A stretch of DNA of 64,000 bases. Origin: Metaphire vulgaris. Its lineage: Eukaryota > Annelida > Clitellata > Crassiclitellata > Megascolecidae. The notes beneath the pieces are model-generated. The model saw only the letters and a list, made by a program, of their open reading frames with translations, had not been told where the DNA came from and did not search any database. How positions within the stretch are numbered: position 1 is the first letter of the stretch; every line of letters begins with the position of its first letter. Both the position numbers and the translations under genes were made by a program. The stretch spans positions 7,886,034 to 7,950,033 of the forward strand of contig CM030852.1 of NCBI GenBank assembly GCA_018105865.1, in the 5' to 3' direction. This document shows, piece by piece, positions 32,575-43,735 of this stretch.

Positions 32575-33599
32575 GTAACTACTTGTTTGGCATATTTAAC
32601 AAAGTTTACTTCGATAATTGTGTCGCTAAACTAAGATATGCAGAGCAAAACGATCTCTAGTTAATCGGAAATTGATCACGATATATGTAGGTTTCGGTGA
32701 GTGGCGAGCTCACCGATAGTGCAAAAATGAACAAGCGACGACTGCGAAATTTATAAGTTATCAATAGCTTTCAAGACAAATCGTCAAATGCAACAGGACG
32801 CGGCTTTTAAGCCGTTCACCCTTATAATTGACGTATGTTTTGCCTCTAAGCGTGGTCAATTATTTTGTTATTACTCTGTTTTGCGCAAAATAATTAATTG
32901 ATCCAAAAGCCACTGAATCCTGTCATATATTGACGTGCTCTTCTTAATTATTTAAATTTTAAATGAATTGGATGGCGGATGCCCAAGAATTTCATAGAAT
33001 TTGGCCTCAGGACAATTTGTGGTTCAATTTGTGCAAATTTTAGATATCCATTACAATATGACATATACAAAAACGGTTGAAAAACCACAGTTTACAAGTC
33101 ACTCGTCCAAAACGTCCTTAGTTGTAATTCTGGGTCATGGACAATGATAGTAAAACTTGAAGGAGGTGTGTAACTGTGTATGCTTTAAAATGGCCTGCCT
33201 CAGGCTAATATTAGGCAATTAGGGTCTTCAGATGGTATCACACTCGCAACACTGACGCCAGAAGCCTCACAATATGTACACAGCTGTCACGGATTGAATT
33301 TAACTAGATAGACTAAGATACATGTACTTCAACTATGTGAAACGCAATGCATGAATTCCAAGGGATTCTAAGGGATGCCCGAAAATGGTGTAATAATATC
33401 AAATCTGACCGCGAAACCTTCAACTCTCACAGAAGTTACAACCGCTCAGAAAGAAAACCCTTGTTGAAACTGTCAGTGTGTTCGTCAGTGTTTCTGAAAC
33501 AATTAGCAACCAAGTGATTTTCGACCAAGTGATTTCGTCAAAATGATTTTTTAAATGAAACGATTGGCGTACTGTATAGTATCATGGGTTCCCATTCAG
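32575..33599 (+). other. Intron-like, unique-looking sequence
   Basis: No transposon, RNA gene or long frame recognised over about 1 kb. It follows the candidate exon 1 and may hold intronic regulatory DNA, but nothing specific is visible. Confidence 0.35.
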
Positions 33600-33759
33600 G
33601 ATGGAGGAGGGGAGAATGAGGATAAAGAGAGGAGGAGGAGGAGGAGGAGAGAGGGAAGGAGGGCGGAATAAAGAAGAAGGGGAAATGGAGAAAGAGGGAT
33701 GGTGGGAGGAGGAAGAGTATGAGTAGGAGTATGAGGAGGAGGAATGAAGATGCAGAAAT

Positions 33760-33822
<63 letters not shown>
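33600..33822. repeat. Purine-rich tract with (AG)n
   Basis: GGA/GAG-rich sequence on the plus strand, then about 29 AG dinucleotides at 33763-33821. Ser/Leu frames on the minus strand are artefacts. Confidence 0.95.
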
Positions 33823-33827
<5 letters not shown>

Positions 33828-34150
33828 CAAGACATACACATGCTTTAATAAATTCCAGAGGCTTGGAGCAGCGAACCAGTGAATGGTTATGGGGTTTGGA
33901 ACAGTTTAATTAAAGACTAAATCCTGCTGATTGAGGATTGGTGATGTTAAACCAAAACAAATGGTACTAAGCTATGTAGGAGCGCGTTGTCATCGTGGAC
34001 TGTACACTGTACAGTTTTGGATGAGTTCTGAACAGAACTTCTCAATCATCGATCCCATTTGCCTAAACTGCTTTACCAGACTGAATAATTGGATAAATAG
34101 TTCAAGAGAGCAAAATGGATGTGACTGTAATTGATTTTATGCTTCTATTA

Positions 34151-34380
34151 TACAGCTGTGTGAAAAAGTCCTGCACGTTTCACGCTCCTCACAAAAATTT
34201 TGTTGTGAGGATCCATAAGGCAATCACACAATAATTAGTAAATTCTTTACCAAAAACATCAATACCCATTGAAATATATTGAGATTTGCATATCCTAAAT
34301 CATTCATGGTTATTCAGATATTCATAAAAACAAAAATCCCAAAATCCTATAAACGTGCAGGACTTTTTCACACAGCTGTA
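34151..34380. mobile_element. Tc1/mariner-like MITE with perfect 30-bp TIRs
   Basis: Bases 34151-34180 and 34351-34380 are exact reverse complements (begin TACAGCTGTGTGAAAAAGTC). Both ends are flanked by TA (34149-34150, 34381-34382), the target of Tc1/mariner elements. The 230-bp element has no coding capacity; perfect TIRs suggest recent movement. Confidence 0.92.
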
Positions 34381-34789
34381 TATTCTCGTATTTTATTGTA
34401 TATTATCTTATACTTTAATTTTCTTGTCAAGATCCTTATCGGTTGGAGATGCAGAGGAAGCTTGCATCATGAGTTGTGAATGAGTTGGCAACATTTTTTT
34501 ATCACTAGGACGGTCTCTTGCCTGTGATGGCCGTGGGTTTTGGGGACACTATATGGCCTCAAAATATGTAGTGTGGCGACACAGAAGTACACAGCAAATA
34601 AGATCTATCTATTTCTATACACAGGATAACTTTCACCCCGTTGTTGTCGTCACACAAGTGACGACTAGTCTCAAAATACGTGGTGTGCTTGTCTCAGCTT
34701 TATGGCTGAGAATGCCTTCATGTCGGAACCCTCTCTGCAGTGATGTTAATCCTTTTTCTGGTTCTTGTCTTTAAGAACTTCTTAAGAAC

Positions 34790-34965
34790 CAATTCGAAGT
34801 CCTTGTCCTTATCCTCGTGACCTCGTCCTTGGGGATTCAGTCCCCGTCCTTATCCCCGTTCTTGGAGAATCAGTCCTCGTTCTTATCCTCGTTCTTGGTT
34901 GATCGGTCCTCGTCCTTATCATCGTCCATGCAGGTTGGTCTTTTTTCTCGTCTTTGTTACTTAGT
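34790..34965. repeat. 33-bp minisatellite, copy 1
   Basis: Four to five units of 32-33 bp of the type CCTCGTTCTTATCCTCGTTC plus TTGGTTGATCGGT. The same unit forms arrays at 43735-43880 and, inverted and shortened, at 44560-44600. Confidence 0.8.
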
Positions 34966-35030
34966 CCTTGAAAATGTTTTCATCAGCATCTTCAGTGTTT
35001 CTGTCTTTCGACAGGTCCAGGTATCGAGTT

Positions 35031-35450
35031 TTAACACTTCGATCGATTGCTTGCTTCTTCTTTGAGTTCCTGATATCCTTTATTCATCATCCACTCCAAC
35101 ATCATCTTTCTCGGTCTACCTCTCACTCTCTTTCCCTCCATTTTTCCTTCGATTATTGTTCTTAGTAGAGAGTCATGCCGGAGGACATGTCCCATCCAAT
35201 TTCTCTGTCTTTTCCGGATTGTATCTATCAGACTTCTGTCTTCCTCTATCTCCTTCATGACTTCCTCATTTGTCTTATGCTCTGTGTATTTTACTTTTAG
35301 CATTTTCCTCCAAATCCACATTTCAAAAGCCTCTAATCGTTTTATATCTTCCTTTCTCATTGTCCACGTCTCCGCCCCATACAACGCCACACTCCATATC
35401 AATGTTTTGACCAATCTCTTTTTTAGATTTAGTTTTAGTTTGCTTTGCAT
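35031..35450 (-). pseudogene. LINE A1 C-terminal domain
   Basis: 139 open codons (LNLKKRLVKTLIWSVALYGA ... RHDSLLRTIIEGKMEGKRVRG), differing at only a few positions from the tail of the copy at 3-1148. It shows the two copies share a recent source. Part of the broken element, not a gene on its own. Confidence 0.85.
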
Positions 35451-37175
35451 CAGCTCCTTTCTCTAATAAGAAGCTTCCTTTGCTATTGCTATACGTCTTC
35501 TTATCTCTTTATTGCATCTGGCATCGGTTGTTATCAGACTTTCTAGATAGCTAAATTCCTTCACTTGCTCTATGATCTGTCCATAAACCTTTATTTCCAC
35601 TCTCATTCCATCTTTTTTACTTATTACCATAACTTTAGTCTTTTTTGTATTGATTCTCATTCCATACTTTTCTGACACTTGTATCAGTTGATCCATTACT
35701 TCCTGTAGCCCTTTTGATTACTTGCTAGCATAGCCTGATCGTCTGCGAAGCGCAGCGCCTTTACTAGTACTCCTCCGACTTTGACTCCCTTATCTGTGTT
35801 CTCCATCGCCTCTTGTACTAATTCTTCGATGTATATTTTAAACAGCAGCGGTGACAGTGGACATCCCTGCCTTACTTCTCTCCCAATCATACACGATTCA
35901 CTCAGTTCTCCCTCTATTCTCACCTTCACTGTCTGTCCAAGGTATAGGTTTGCTATCAGTCTTCTGTCTCTCCAATCCACTCCCACCCTTTTCAGTGCTT
36001 CAGTCTACTCTGTCAAAAGCTTTTTCGTAATCCACAAAGCATATATAGATATTTTTTCCATTTTTAAGTCTTCTCTCACTTAGCATTCTTAAGAATCCAA
36101 TTGCATCCCGTGTTCCTTTTCCCCTCCGAAACCCAAACTGATCCTCTCCAAGTAATCCTATTGCATCTGTTTTCGCTTGTAATCTTTTTGTAATGACCGT
36201 GAGTATTATCTTCGCCGCATGGCATAATAGACTGATAGTTTTATGGTCCTCGCATTCCATTGCATTTACTTTCTTTTTAATCGGAATCATTATTGATTGT
36301 AGAAAATCTTTTGGCCATTCTCCTGTCATTATAGATTTGTTGGCAGATTTCAACCAGTTCGTTTGTTGCATTCTCTCCTTGTATCTTTATGGCTTCTGCT
36401 GTGGTCCACTCCTTCTGCTTTGTTGTTTTTCATCTCTTCTAATGCGTGCAGAATTTCTTCTTTCATCAGTCCTGGTCCTGGCTCTTCGCTTTCAACTTTT
36501 TGCTGTTCCTCTATATTGAGTTCCGTTGGTTTGCAGTCTTTGTATAATTCTTCAATATATTCTTTCCATCTCTCTTCCACTTCTCGTTGAGTTGTGAGTG
36601 TATTTCCTTGTTTATCTTTGATACCCAACCTACTTCCTTATATACTTGATCATGTTTCCATTGTCCTTGTAACTTTTCTATTTCTTGACATTTATTCTCC
36701 CACCATTTCTCTTTCACCTTTTCTGTTGATCGTCGCAGCTGGTTATTTAGTCTCCTATATTCTTTGTAGATTTAATTGTTTCTCTTGTTTATATATTTCA
36801 GTTGTATTCTCACCTTCATTACTACCAAGTTGTGATCTGTATCTGCATCTGCTCCCGGGCAAGCTCTCGCATTTTTTTACACAGTTTCTATATCGTCCAT
36901 TTACCATAATGTAGTCTATTTGGTATCTTGCTATGTCTCCCGGCATCTTCCATGTATATACTTCTCTTTTCGTGTTTAAACCAAGTGTTTGTTATCATCA
37001 TATTTCTTAACTTGCAGAATTCAATTAGGGTTTCTCCTCTTTCATTTCTAACCCCCATCCCATACTCTCCCACCACATTTCCTTCTCTTCCTTTTCCCAC
37101 TACTGCATTCCAATCTCCCGTCAGAACACAAACATTTGTAGCTCTTATAATATCGATTTTTTCCTCTAGATATTC

Positions 37176-37523
37176 CTAAATTTCATCCACTTCTTCTTCA
37201 GTATGTGTTGTTGTTGGCATATATACCTGTATAATTGTCAGATTTACCGGCTCCGCTTCTATTGTCAGCATTATAACTCTATCTTCATATCTCTTTATGT
37301 TTGTTATGTTTCTGCTCAATTCCTTCTTTAGGAGTAATGCCACCCCTATCTGCCTCTCTTTTCCTCCCGCATAAATAACCCTGATCTCCCCCGTCTCCTC
37401 ATCTGTTATATTACTAGTGAACTCTCCTCCTTCTTTCCATCTCACCTCTGCCAAGCCCAATATGTCCAATCGTGCCCTCCTCATTTCCTGTATGATATTT
37501 GCTAGCTTCCCAGGTCGTAACAT
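37176..37523 (-). pseudogene. LINE A1 endonuclease fragment
   Basis: 115 codons of an apurinic/apyrimidinic-type endonuclease: LDILGLAEVRWKEGGEF (catalytic Glu in the L-A-E motif), YAGGKERQIGVALLLKKEL, and IIQVYMPT (the YAP/YMP motif). In LINEs this enzyme nicks target DNA to prime reverse transcription. One frameshift separates it from the IGTWN start. Confidence 0.85.
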
Positions 37524-37719
37524 CTAATATTCCACGTTCCAATTTTGAGCTTTTTCTGTTTTCCACAGGGGTTTCGCTTATTGACGACCTTGGAAGCCCT
37601 GTTACTCCCACTGCCGGACGCGTCTCCACCAACTAAGTCGGTGGTTCCGTTAACGTCGTTAAAATGTTTTATAAGGACCAAATTAGCTGTATCTCATATT
37701 CAGTTGTACTGATGTTGAT

Positions 37720-38103
37720 AAATATAAAAGAGACACTTATATATAGAACTCGCTTATTTCGAAACCTGGCTTATATTGAAGCTGTTGCTCAATTACTGTC
37801 GATCGGAAGCTAGTCGGATATGTCGAAGCCATTCGAACTACAAGTATTATGGTTTCCCGTCAGTTCCTGGACCATCAGTTCCTGGCCCGTCAGTTCCTGG
37901 ACCGTTCCTATTGTTCTATCTTTTAGGTGTAATGTCTAAATGTAGACCTATACACTATGATATATAAATCATTACATGCATTTACACAGCTACGCGTGAC
38001 AACGATGGTCTGTAATAACATTATAACACGTCTAGGTAAACATGTCACGGTAATGTAAACATCCATATTCTGATATTCAATAACTTGAATAATTGGGACA
38101 GAT
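37720..38103. repeat. Left half of a foldback repeat split by LINE B
   Basis: Three 15-bp tandem units CAGTTCCTGGACCAT-type at 37861-37905 face inverted relatives (ACGGTCCAGGAAGTG, ACGGCCCAGGAAGTG) at 41313-41342. Without the 3.1-kb LINE the two would be about 0.3 kb apart. Confidence 0.6.
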
Positions 38104-38616
38104 ATGGGCTTAAGTCTTTCCATCTTGTTATTATGTCATTTTTGTTTTCTAATACTTTACCATTCTTGTCTGTTATTGTGGTTGTCTTCAATTGGATTTG
38201 TCCACATAATTCTTTGATCGTCTGGTACAATTTCCTTGAGTCGTTGAGTATGTTTGACCGTTCTATTTCTGCGCATTTTCCAAGTATCCAGTTTTCTTTG
38301 CACTCTTTACATTTCCTTCTTATTTCTTTTGTTATCCTATTGTATTACTTTTTGGCTACTTTATCCCCTTTTTCTTTCTTCGCTTTTAGGTGTTTTCTTT
38401 CATCACTCAGTTGCAATACTGTTTGTGTTATCCATGGCTTTTTCTTGTTCCTCTCTATATATCCTATTTGTTCTTCAGCAGTTTTAATGTATATTTCTTT
38501 TATTTCTTCCCATAGTTGGTCTATCTCTTTTTTGTCTTTTAGCAGATTTTTCTTTTCCATTTCCTCTTTCAATTTGCTCTTATATTGTTCTTTAGTCGAT
38601 TCATCCTTGAGTTTGT

Positions 38617-39537
38617 CTATATTAAATTTCTTTTGTGGCTTTTGTGTTTTTTATTCTTTAACCTCAGTCTTAGTTTTGCTATAACTAGCTGGTGGTCGCT
38701 TCCTATATCTGCACTGGGGAATGACCTGCAAGCAAGTATGCTTGATTTCCATTTCTTATTTATGATTATATAGTCTATCATATTTTTCACTTTACCATCT
38801 GGTGATTCCCATGTGTATTTATGCTTCTTTTTTCCTGCTTTGAAAAAGGTGTTGCTTATTGCTAAGTCATATGTCAGGCAGAAGTTCAATAATCTTCGTC
38901 CTCTTTCGTTTTCTTCTCCATATCCAAATTTTCCAATTGCTCCCATCCAATTTTCCCATGAATGCCCTACTTTGGCATTATAATCTGCCATTATAATTAA
39001 TAAGTCATGTCTTGGTATTAGTTTGATTTCGTCCTGTAACATTTCATAGAATTTTTCTAGTTCTTCGTCTTTTGCTGTTGATGCTGGTGCATATACTTGA
39101 AAGATTGTCATTTTCCCGTAGTTTATGTGAAATCTTGCTTTTATTATTCTTTCCGATATTGCCTTGTATCCAATTAAAGCTTTTGTTGCTTCTTTTCTGA
39201 TCATAATACCTACTCCTTCCTGGTGTTTATTATCGTCTCTTCCTGCGTATATGATTTTGACGTTGTCTTTGTTTATTTCTCCATTCCCTGTCCATCTTGT
39301 TTCACATAATCCCAGTATTGTCCATTCAATTCTTCTTAACTGATGTATTAGTATATCTAATTGTCCTGTTTGGTTCAGAGTTCTTACATTCCATGTTCCT
39401 ATATATATGTCTTTTTTGATATCCAGAAATTGCAGTTTCTGTCTTTGTCTTTTCCCAGTAGCTAACTTCTCGTCCATGTCCTGGTTGTCCAACATGAATC
39501 GCGGTCCTTGTTGATCGGGCGACGACCGAGCCGGCAT
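38617..39537 (-). CDS. LINE B endonuclease (APE domain)
   Basis: About 306 codons from the ATG at 39537 (MPARSSPDQQG); upstream codons in the same frame belong to the opposite-strand half, so this start is preferred. APE motifs: IGTWNVRTLNQTGQLDI, TILGLCETRWTG (catalytic Glu), IFQVYAPAS, IIMADYNAKVG (D-x-N), TYDLAISNTFF, PDGKVKNMIDYIIINKKW and GSDHQLV (terminal D-H). All catalytic positions are present. The frame ends by a one-base shift in an A-run, after which the linker continues (FNIDKLKDESTKEQYKSK) to 38115. Confidence 0.93.
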   Translation of the reverse strand: MPARSSPDQQGPRFMLDNQDMDEKLATGKRQRQKLQFLDIKKDIYIGTWNVRTLNQTGQLDILIHQLRRIEWTILGLCETRWTGNGEINKDNVKIIYAGRDDNKHQEGVGIMIRKEATKALIGYKAISERIIKARFHINYGKMTIFQVYAPASTAKDEELEKFYEMLQDEIKLIPRHDLLIIMADYNAKVGHSWENWMGAIGKFGYGEENERGRRLLNFCLTYDLAISNTFFKAGKKKHKYTWESPDGKVKNMIDYIIINKKWKSSILACRSFPSADIGSDHQLVIAKLRLRLKNKKHKSHKRNLI

Positions 39538-39545
39538 GTAATTTC

Positions 39546-41173
39546 TTGCTTTGTCAAGACTATTTTGAAGAATTATACAACACAGCAGGAAATAACAATG
39601 AAGACACCAACAAAAGGAAAGAGAACAGAGAAGAGAATGATGAAGAAGAAATAGCAAACTTTACAGAAGAGGCAATCAAAGAAGCCATAAAAAGATTGAA
39701 AGTTAGAAAATCTCCAGGAACAGATATGATAACAACAGAAATGCTACAAGCAGGAGAGGAAATTACAGTGAATATATTCCACAACCTATGCAATAAAATA
39801 TTAGAAGAAAAAATCACCAGAGGAATGGGGAAAAGCCTTAATAGTACCAATACATAAAAAAGGGATAAAATAAACTGCAATAATTATAGAGGAATAAGCT
39901 TACTCAGTATACCAGGGAAAATATATACAAATGTGCTACAACAAAGACTCAAACATTACTCAGAAGAAATATTGACAGAGGAACAAGCAGGCTTCAGAAT
40001 GGGAAGGAGTACAATTGATCAAATACATACGATCAGAAGGCTAGTAGAAAAATATTGCGAAACAAATAAGAAAATATACCACAATTTCATTGACTTCAAA
40101 CAAGCATTTGACAGCATACAGCATGAAGATCTATGGCAAGCACTGAAGCACTATGGTATTCCAGAGAAGCTAGTGAATCTCATAAAAAACTTATACAGTA
40201 AAACAATGAGCAGAGTGACAATTAATGGGGAACTAACAGAATGGTTTGAGATAACAATTGGAACGAGACAAGGATGTGGCTTATCTCCACTGCTATTCAA
40301 TATAATACTAGATGTGGTAATGCAAAAAGCAATACAAAACACAAAAGAAGAAGATGCTGGAGTAAAAGTTTATGGACAAACAATAAATAACTTAAGGTTT
40401 GCAGATGACATAGATGTGATAACAACAAAAGCAGATCACCTACAAATATTAACCAATGAAATAAGCAAGGCCGGAGAAGAAGTGGGGCTAAAAATAAATA
40501 TACAGAAAACTAAAGCAATGGTCACGAGGAACAAGAAGGAAAAGTTAATCTAAAACTAAAGGAGGAAGTAATAGAACAAGTACCAAAATTCGTATACCTA
40601 GGATCAGTACTGACAGAAGATGGCCTAAGTGAAGAAGACATAATAAGGAGAATTGGACTAGCAAGTGCAGCATTTGGAAAACTTCAGAAGATATGGAAAG
40701 ATAACCAAATATCACTGAAAACAAAACTAAAGCTATATAATACACTGATCAAACCAATACTATTATATGGATCAGAATGCTGGACCATAAAGAAGAAAGA
40801 CGAAAGAAGATTAATGACTGCAGAAATGAACTGGTTAAGAGGAATAGCAGGAGTCAGCAGAAGTCAAAGAATAAGAAATGAAACGATCAGAGAAAAGACA
40901 GAGCAAAAAGAAACGATACTCGAATCAATACAGAAACGAAGACTGAAATGGTTTGGTCATGTTGAAAAAATGAAGGAAGAAAGACTACCAAAGAAATCAC
41001 TATACAACTATGTTGAAGGGAAAAGAAGAAAAGGAAGACCAAGAAAAACATGGATAGAAAACTTAAAAGAGGATGCAGGAGAAATGCAAATGAACTTCAT
41101 CCAATTGACAAGAGCAGCAAGAGACAGACATAAGTGGAAGGAACTCATTCAGACCCATCGTCCAACCCAATAG
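39546..41173 (+). pseudogene. LINE B reverse transcriptase and C-terminus
   Basis: Three frames joined by two shifts. Frame 1: EAIKRLKVRKSPGTDMITTE. Frame 2 (39933-40553): EQAGFRMGRSTIDQIHTIRR, FIDFKQAFDSIQHEDLW, GTRQGCGLSPLLFNI, NLRFADDIDVITT (catalytic ADD), LKINIQKTKAM. Frame 3: QVPKFVYLGSVLTEDG, LLYGSECWTIKKKDERRL, RLKWFGHVEKMKEERLP, RRKGRPRKTWIENLKEDA, ending at 41173. Only about two indels in 1.6 kb disable it. Confidence 0.93.
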
Positions 41174-41218
41174 GGAAAGACGGAAGGAAAGAAAGAAGAA
41201 GAAGAAGATGGGCTTAAG

Positions 41219-41489
41219 ACGCGGGCAAGTATTCGGGAAATGCTATTCGACAAGATGCTTATTATTGGTCACCAGCTGTACGCCTTGTACATCATTGTTT
41301 TACGTTACAATGACGGTCCAGGAAGTGACGGCCCAGGAAGTGACAGGGAACCAGTGATGGACATAATTATTTCAATCACTTACTGTCGTAGATCGAGAGA
41401 TCTTAGTTTTATATAACATCGATATTTTAGACGGTCCAATAGCGGAACATGCGCATTTGGCCAAAGGAAATGTTGGCTTTATATGACCT
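41219..41489. repeat. Right half of the split foldback, and start of a dispersed repeat
   Basis: Contains the inverted 15-bp units at 41313-41342. From 41449 the block GGAACATGCGCATTTGGCC begins, which recurs intact at 44431. Confidence 0.6.
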
Positions 41490-42079
41490 ATAAATGGAAT
41501 AAGAATAATAAGAATAAGAAGAAGCAGATCAGAACACTATCTGAGAAAAATAAAGACATGTATAACTGAAGTTGCAGATAAAATATGTGGTAGACAAGAA
41601 CAAACCATGAAACAGTCCTGGATGACAACAGACATTCTAAAGAAAATGCAAGAAAGAAAGCGATTTAAAGCAGATGAATCCTAGACCGGGAAACAGACAT
41701 ACATAAAACTAAAGCATGAAATACAAAAAATGTGCAGGAAAGCAAAGGAAGATTACTACAGTGAAAAATGCAAAGAACTGGACAAAAGGCACAACCCTCT
41801 GATATATAAAAAATCAAGGACTTGAACAGAAAACCAAGTAACATACCTACTTCAGTAAAAGACAAGAATGGAAAGTTATTAACGCAAAAAGCGAAATATT
41901 AAATTTCTAGTATGTCTGAATACTCGCCATACTCTGGAGTATGTCTCGAGTATGTATGAAAAGAGTATGTCGAAGAATTATATAATGACGTAAGAGAGCA
42001 GACCCCAGAAACGGATTCGAAACAAGAGAATCCATTAATAACTGAAGAAGAAATAAGGCAAGGTATACAGAAGTTACCA

Positions 42080-42400
42080 ATGAACAAAGCAGCAGGAAAC
42101 GATGGGATATGTGCAGAACTGATGCAAAACCTGAGAAATGAAGGACTGAAAGCAACTACCAAACTAATAAATTTAATATACAAAACAGGAAAAATACCTG
42201 AAGATTTTCTGAAATGTATATTCATACCAATACCCAAAGAAATTAAAGCCCAAGAATGCGAAGACTACAGAACCATAAGCCTGATTTCACACATTTCCAA
42301 AATCCTATTATACATGATAAAAAACAGGATCACACCCATAACAGAAAGATTACTGTCGGCAAGTCAACTAGGCTTCAGAAAAGGCAAAGGAACAAGAGAC
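42080..42400 (+). pseudogene. LINE C RT N-terminal region
   Basis: Open frame covering RT fingers: NKAAGNDGICAELMQNLRN, YKTGKIPEDFLKCIFIPIPK, YRTISLISHISKILLYMIKN, SQLGFRKGKGTRD. It stops where an (ATC)n tail of another LINE begins. The palm is missing. Confidence 0.85.
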
Positions 42401-42725
42401 ATCATCATCATCATCAGTAGCGCGTGGCCAACGGGGGCCGTTGCGTAGCCCCTTGACCATGACCCCGCCGGATGGCACGACTCCAAAGAGTAGATGGAAT
42501 CTCGCTGGTCTGGGTACGGATGTGGTCGATCAATCTTTTCCTGGGACGACCAGGACAGCGCTTCCATGATCGGTCAGGTGGACGACCGATAGATAGGTCG
42601 ACGTGGCAGCGGAGGGCTTGATGAACAGGAACTGTCTCTTCGAGGCGGGCTGCATGTCCAAAAATGGCAAGGCCGGCGCCTACTTATCAGATCATTGAGT
42701 GATGGTAATCCAGTCCGCGAGGATA
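42401..42725 (-). mobile_element. Minus-strand LINE C-terminal end inside LINE C
   Basis: On the minus strand: LPFLDMQPASKRQFLFI (frame 1), then GRPPDRSWKRCPGRPRKRL-type wording, then GATQRPPLATR and a (GAT)n tail at 42401-42415. This GRPPDRSWKRxxGRPRxRW tail is, from memory, common in cnidarian and mollusc LINEs. Higher GC than LINE C. Confidence 0.75.
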
Positions 42726-42859
42726 TCTCCGAACAGGGAAATATGAAGGAAAAGCAACTAAAGGACGACCACGAAGAACATGGTTAGACGGCATAAAAAG
42801 CTGGACTGGCACAGAAAATGATGGGGAAATGAAAAGATTGCTGAAGACCGAGACAAATC

Positions 42860-43431
42860 CCTCATTCTATCACGTGTGGATTATTGTAACAGTATCTTAC
42901 TCGGACTTCCTGTCAACCAGCTAAACCGTCTTCAGATGGTGCTAAATGTTTCAGCTCGTCTGATTTTCGGCGCTAGGTGGAATGAGCATGTGACACCGCT
43001 ATTACGAGACAAACTTCACTGGCTCCGGATTCCGGAGCGTATAGCCTTTAAACGTTGCTGGTTTACATTTAGGACGTTAAATGACCCTTTCTGCCCTGAG
43101 TACTTAACGGCTCTGGTCTGTAAGCCCAAGTCGTCTGATCGGCGCTCGCAGCTTCGATCAAGCAGCCGTTCTCAATTGGTGGTTCCACCCCCGTCTATGA
43201 CAGCAAAATTTGGGGATCGGTCTGTTTCGAGGGGCAACCCTTTGCTTTGGAACTCACTGCCGGCGGACGTGACTAGGGTGACATCTCCTGAACTGTTCAC
43301 TAGGAACCTTAAAACACATTTATTTAACATCTCCTATTAGGGATACTTGTACAGCGCTCTTGACTTTAGCCTTCGCTATGCGTATTGCGCTATATGAAAT
43401 TGTCAGAATTAATAATAAATAATAATAAATG
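42860..43431 (+). mobile_element. L2-like LINE 3' end inserted in LINE C
   Basis: Exact 10-bp duplication GAGACAAATC (42850-42859 and 43432-43441). 154 open codons: LSRVDYCNSILLGLPVNQLN, VSARLIFGARWNEHVTPLL, KLHWLRIPERIAFKR, RGNPLLWNSLPADVTR, ending NLKTHLFNISY. The UTR ends in GCGCTATATGAAATTGTC and (AATAAT)n. Family also at 44780-45115 and 50854-51900. Confidence 0.95.
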
Positions 43432-43494
43432 GAGACAAATCGTGACGGCCAAAATTCGAATCGAAGATGGCACGCCATGATGATGATAAATGGA

Positions 43495-43735
43495 TATGTC
43501 TAAACGTGGATTATCGAAGTATTTAACACGGTCCTTTGAGTTTCGATACAACGGGTTCTAATGTAGTTTGTGTTATACAACATGCTCTTTTTTATTTTTT
43601 TATTTTTTTATTTATATTTTAATTGAAATCGTTTTTGGCTTTCTACTTTCTGCCTCTATCTGTCTGGCAGTGGTCGGTCTTTGTCATTGTCTTTTATCAT
43701 TATCCTTAGAGGTCAGTCCTTGTGGTTCTTGTGCT
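43495..43735 (+). repeat. Dispersed repeat continued, then minisatellite approach
   Basis: 43495-43560 continues the block broken at 41498 (GAAGTATTTAACAC, TTTCGATACAACGGG). From about 43615 to 43720 the sequence is the reverse complement of 44570-44690 (CTGCCTCTATCTGTCTGGCA). Confidence 0.7.

Larger units (their letters stand above)
34975..37665 (-). mobile_element. LINE (family A1), nearly complete, minus strand
   Basis: From 37665 to 34975. APE endonuclease (IGTWN near 37535; [51 protein letters not shown] near 37110; [10 protein letters not shown]). Linker near 36700-36500. RT (NKAEGVDHSRS; GEDQFGFRRGKGTRDAIGFL; VDYEKAFDRVD at 36000; RQGCPLSPLLFKIYIEEL; LRFADDQAMLAS near 35750). C-terminal domain (IWSVALYGAETWT; GRPRKMMLEW). 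The end matches 1-1160 almost base for base. About eight frameshifts or stops. Each fragment keeps the catalytic residues, so it is a fairly recent copy. Confidence 0.93.
38115..41207 (+). mobile_element. Full-length LINE (family B) with 5' inversion
   Basis: Flanked by an exact 11-bp duplication ATGGGCTTAAG (38104-38114 and 41208-41218). The first part, 38115-39545, is on the minus strand and holds the endonuclease and linker, ending in ITRWKD. The second part, 39546-41207, is on the plus strand and holds RT and C-terminus, starting DYFEELYN. The two join logically as ITRWKDYFEELYN, with a short AAGACT overlap at the break. This is the product expected from twin priming. The 3' tail is a short GAA repeat at 41185-41207. 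Few frameshifts, so it is young. Confidence 0.95.
41499..43485 (+). mobile_element. LINE (family C) with two further insertions
   Basis: Flanked by an exact 9-bp duplication ATAAATGGA (41490-41498 and 43486-43494), splitting a repeat that is continuous at 44431-44560. It begins in the linker (DILKKMQERKRFKAD; EDYYSEKCKELDKR), continues into the RT start (MNKAAGNDGICAELMQNL; ECEDYRTISLISHISKILL; LGFRKGKGTRD). It then loses most of the RT at a minus-strand insertion (42400), resuming with GKATKGRPRRTWLDGIKSWTG near 42760. Its end, after the L2-like insertion, is AKIRIEDGTP and an ATG-repeat tail. Confidence 0.9.

Noticed and set aside
33582..33841. Ser/Leu/Pro-rich minus-strand frames
   Set aside because: They are readings of a purine-rich tract and (AG)n.
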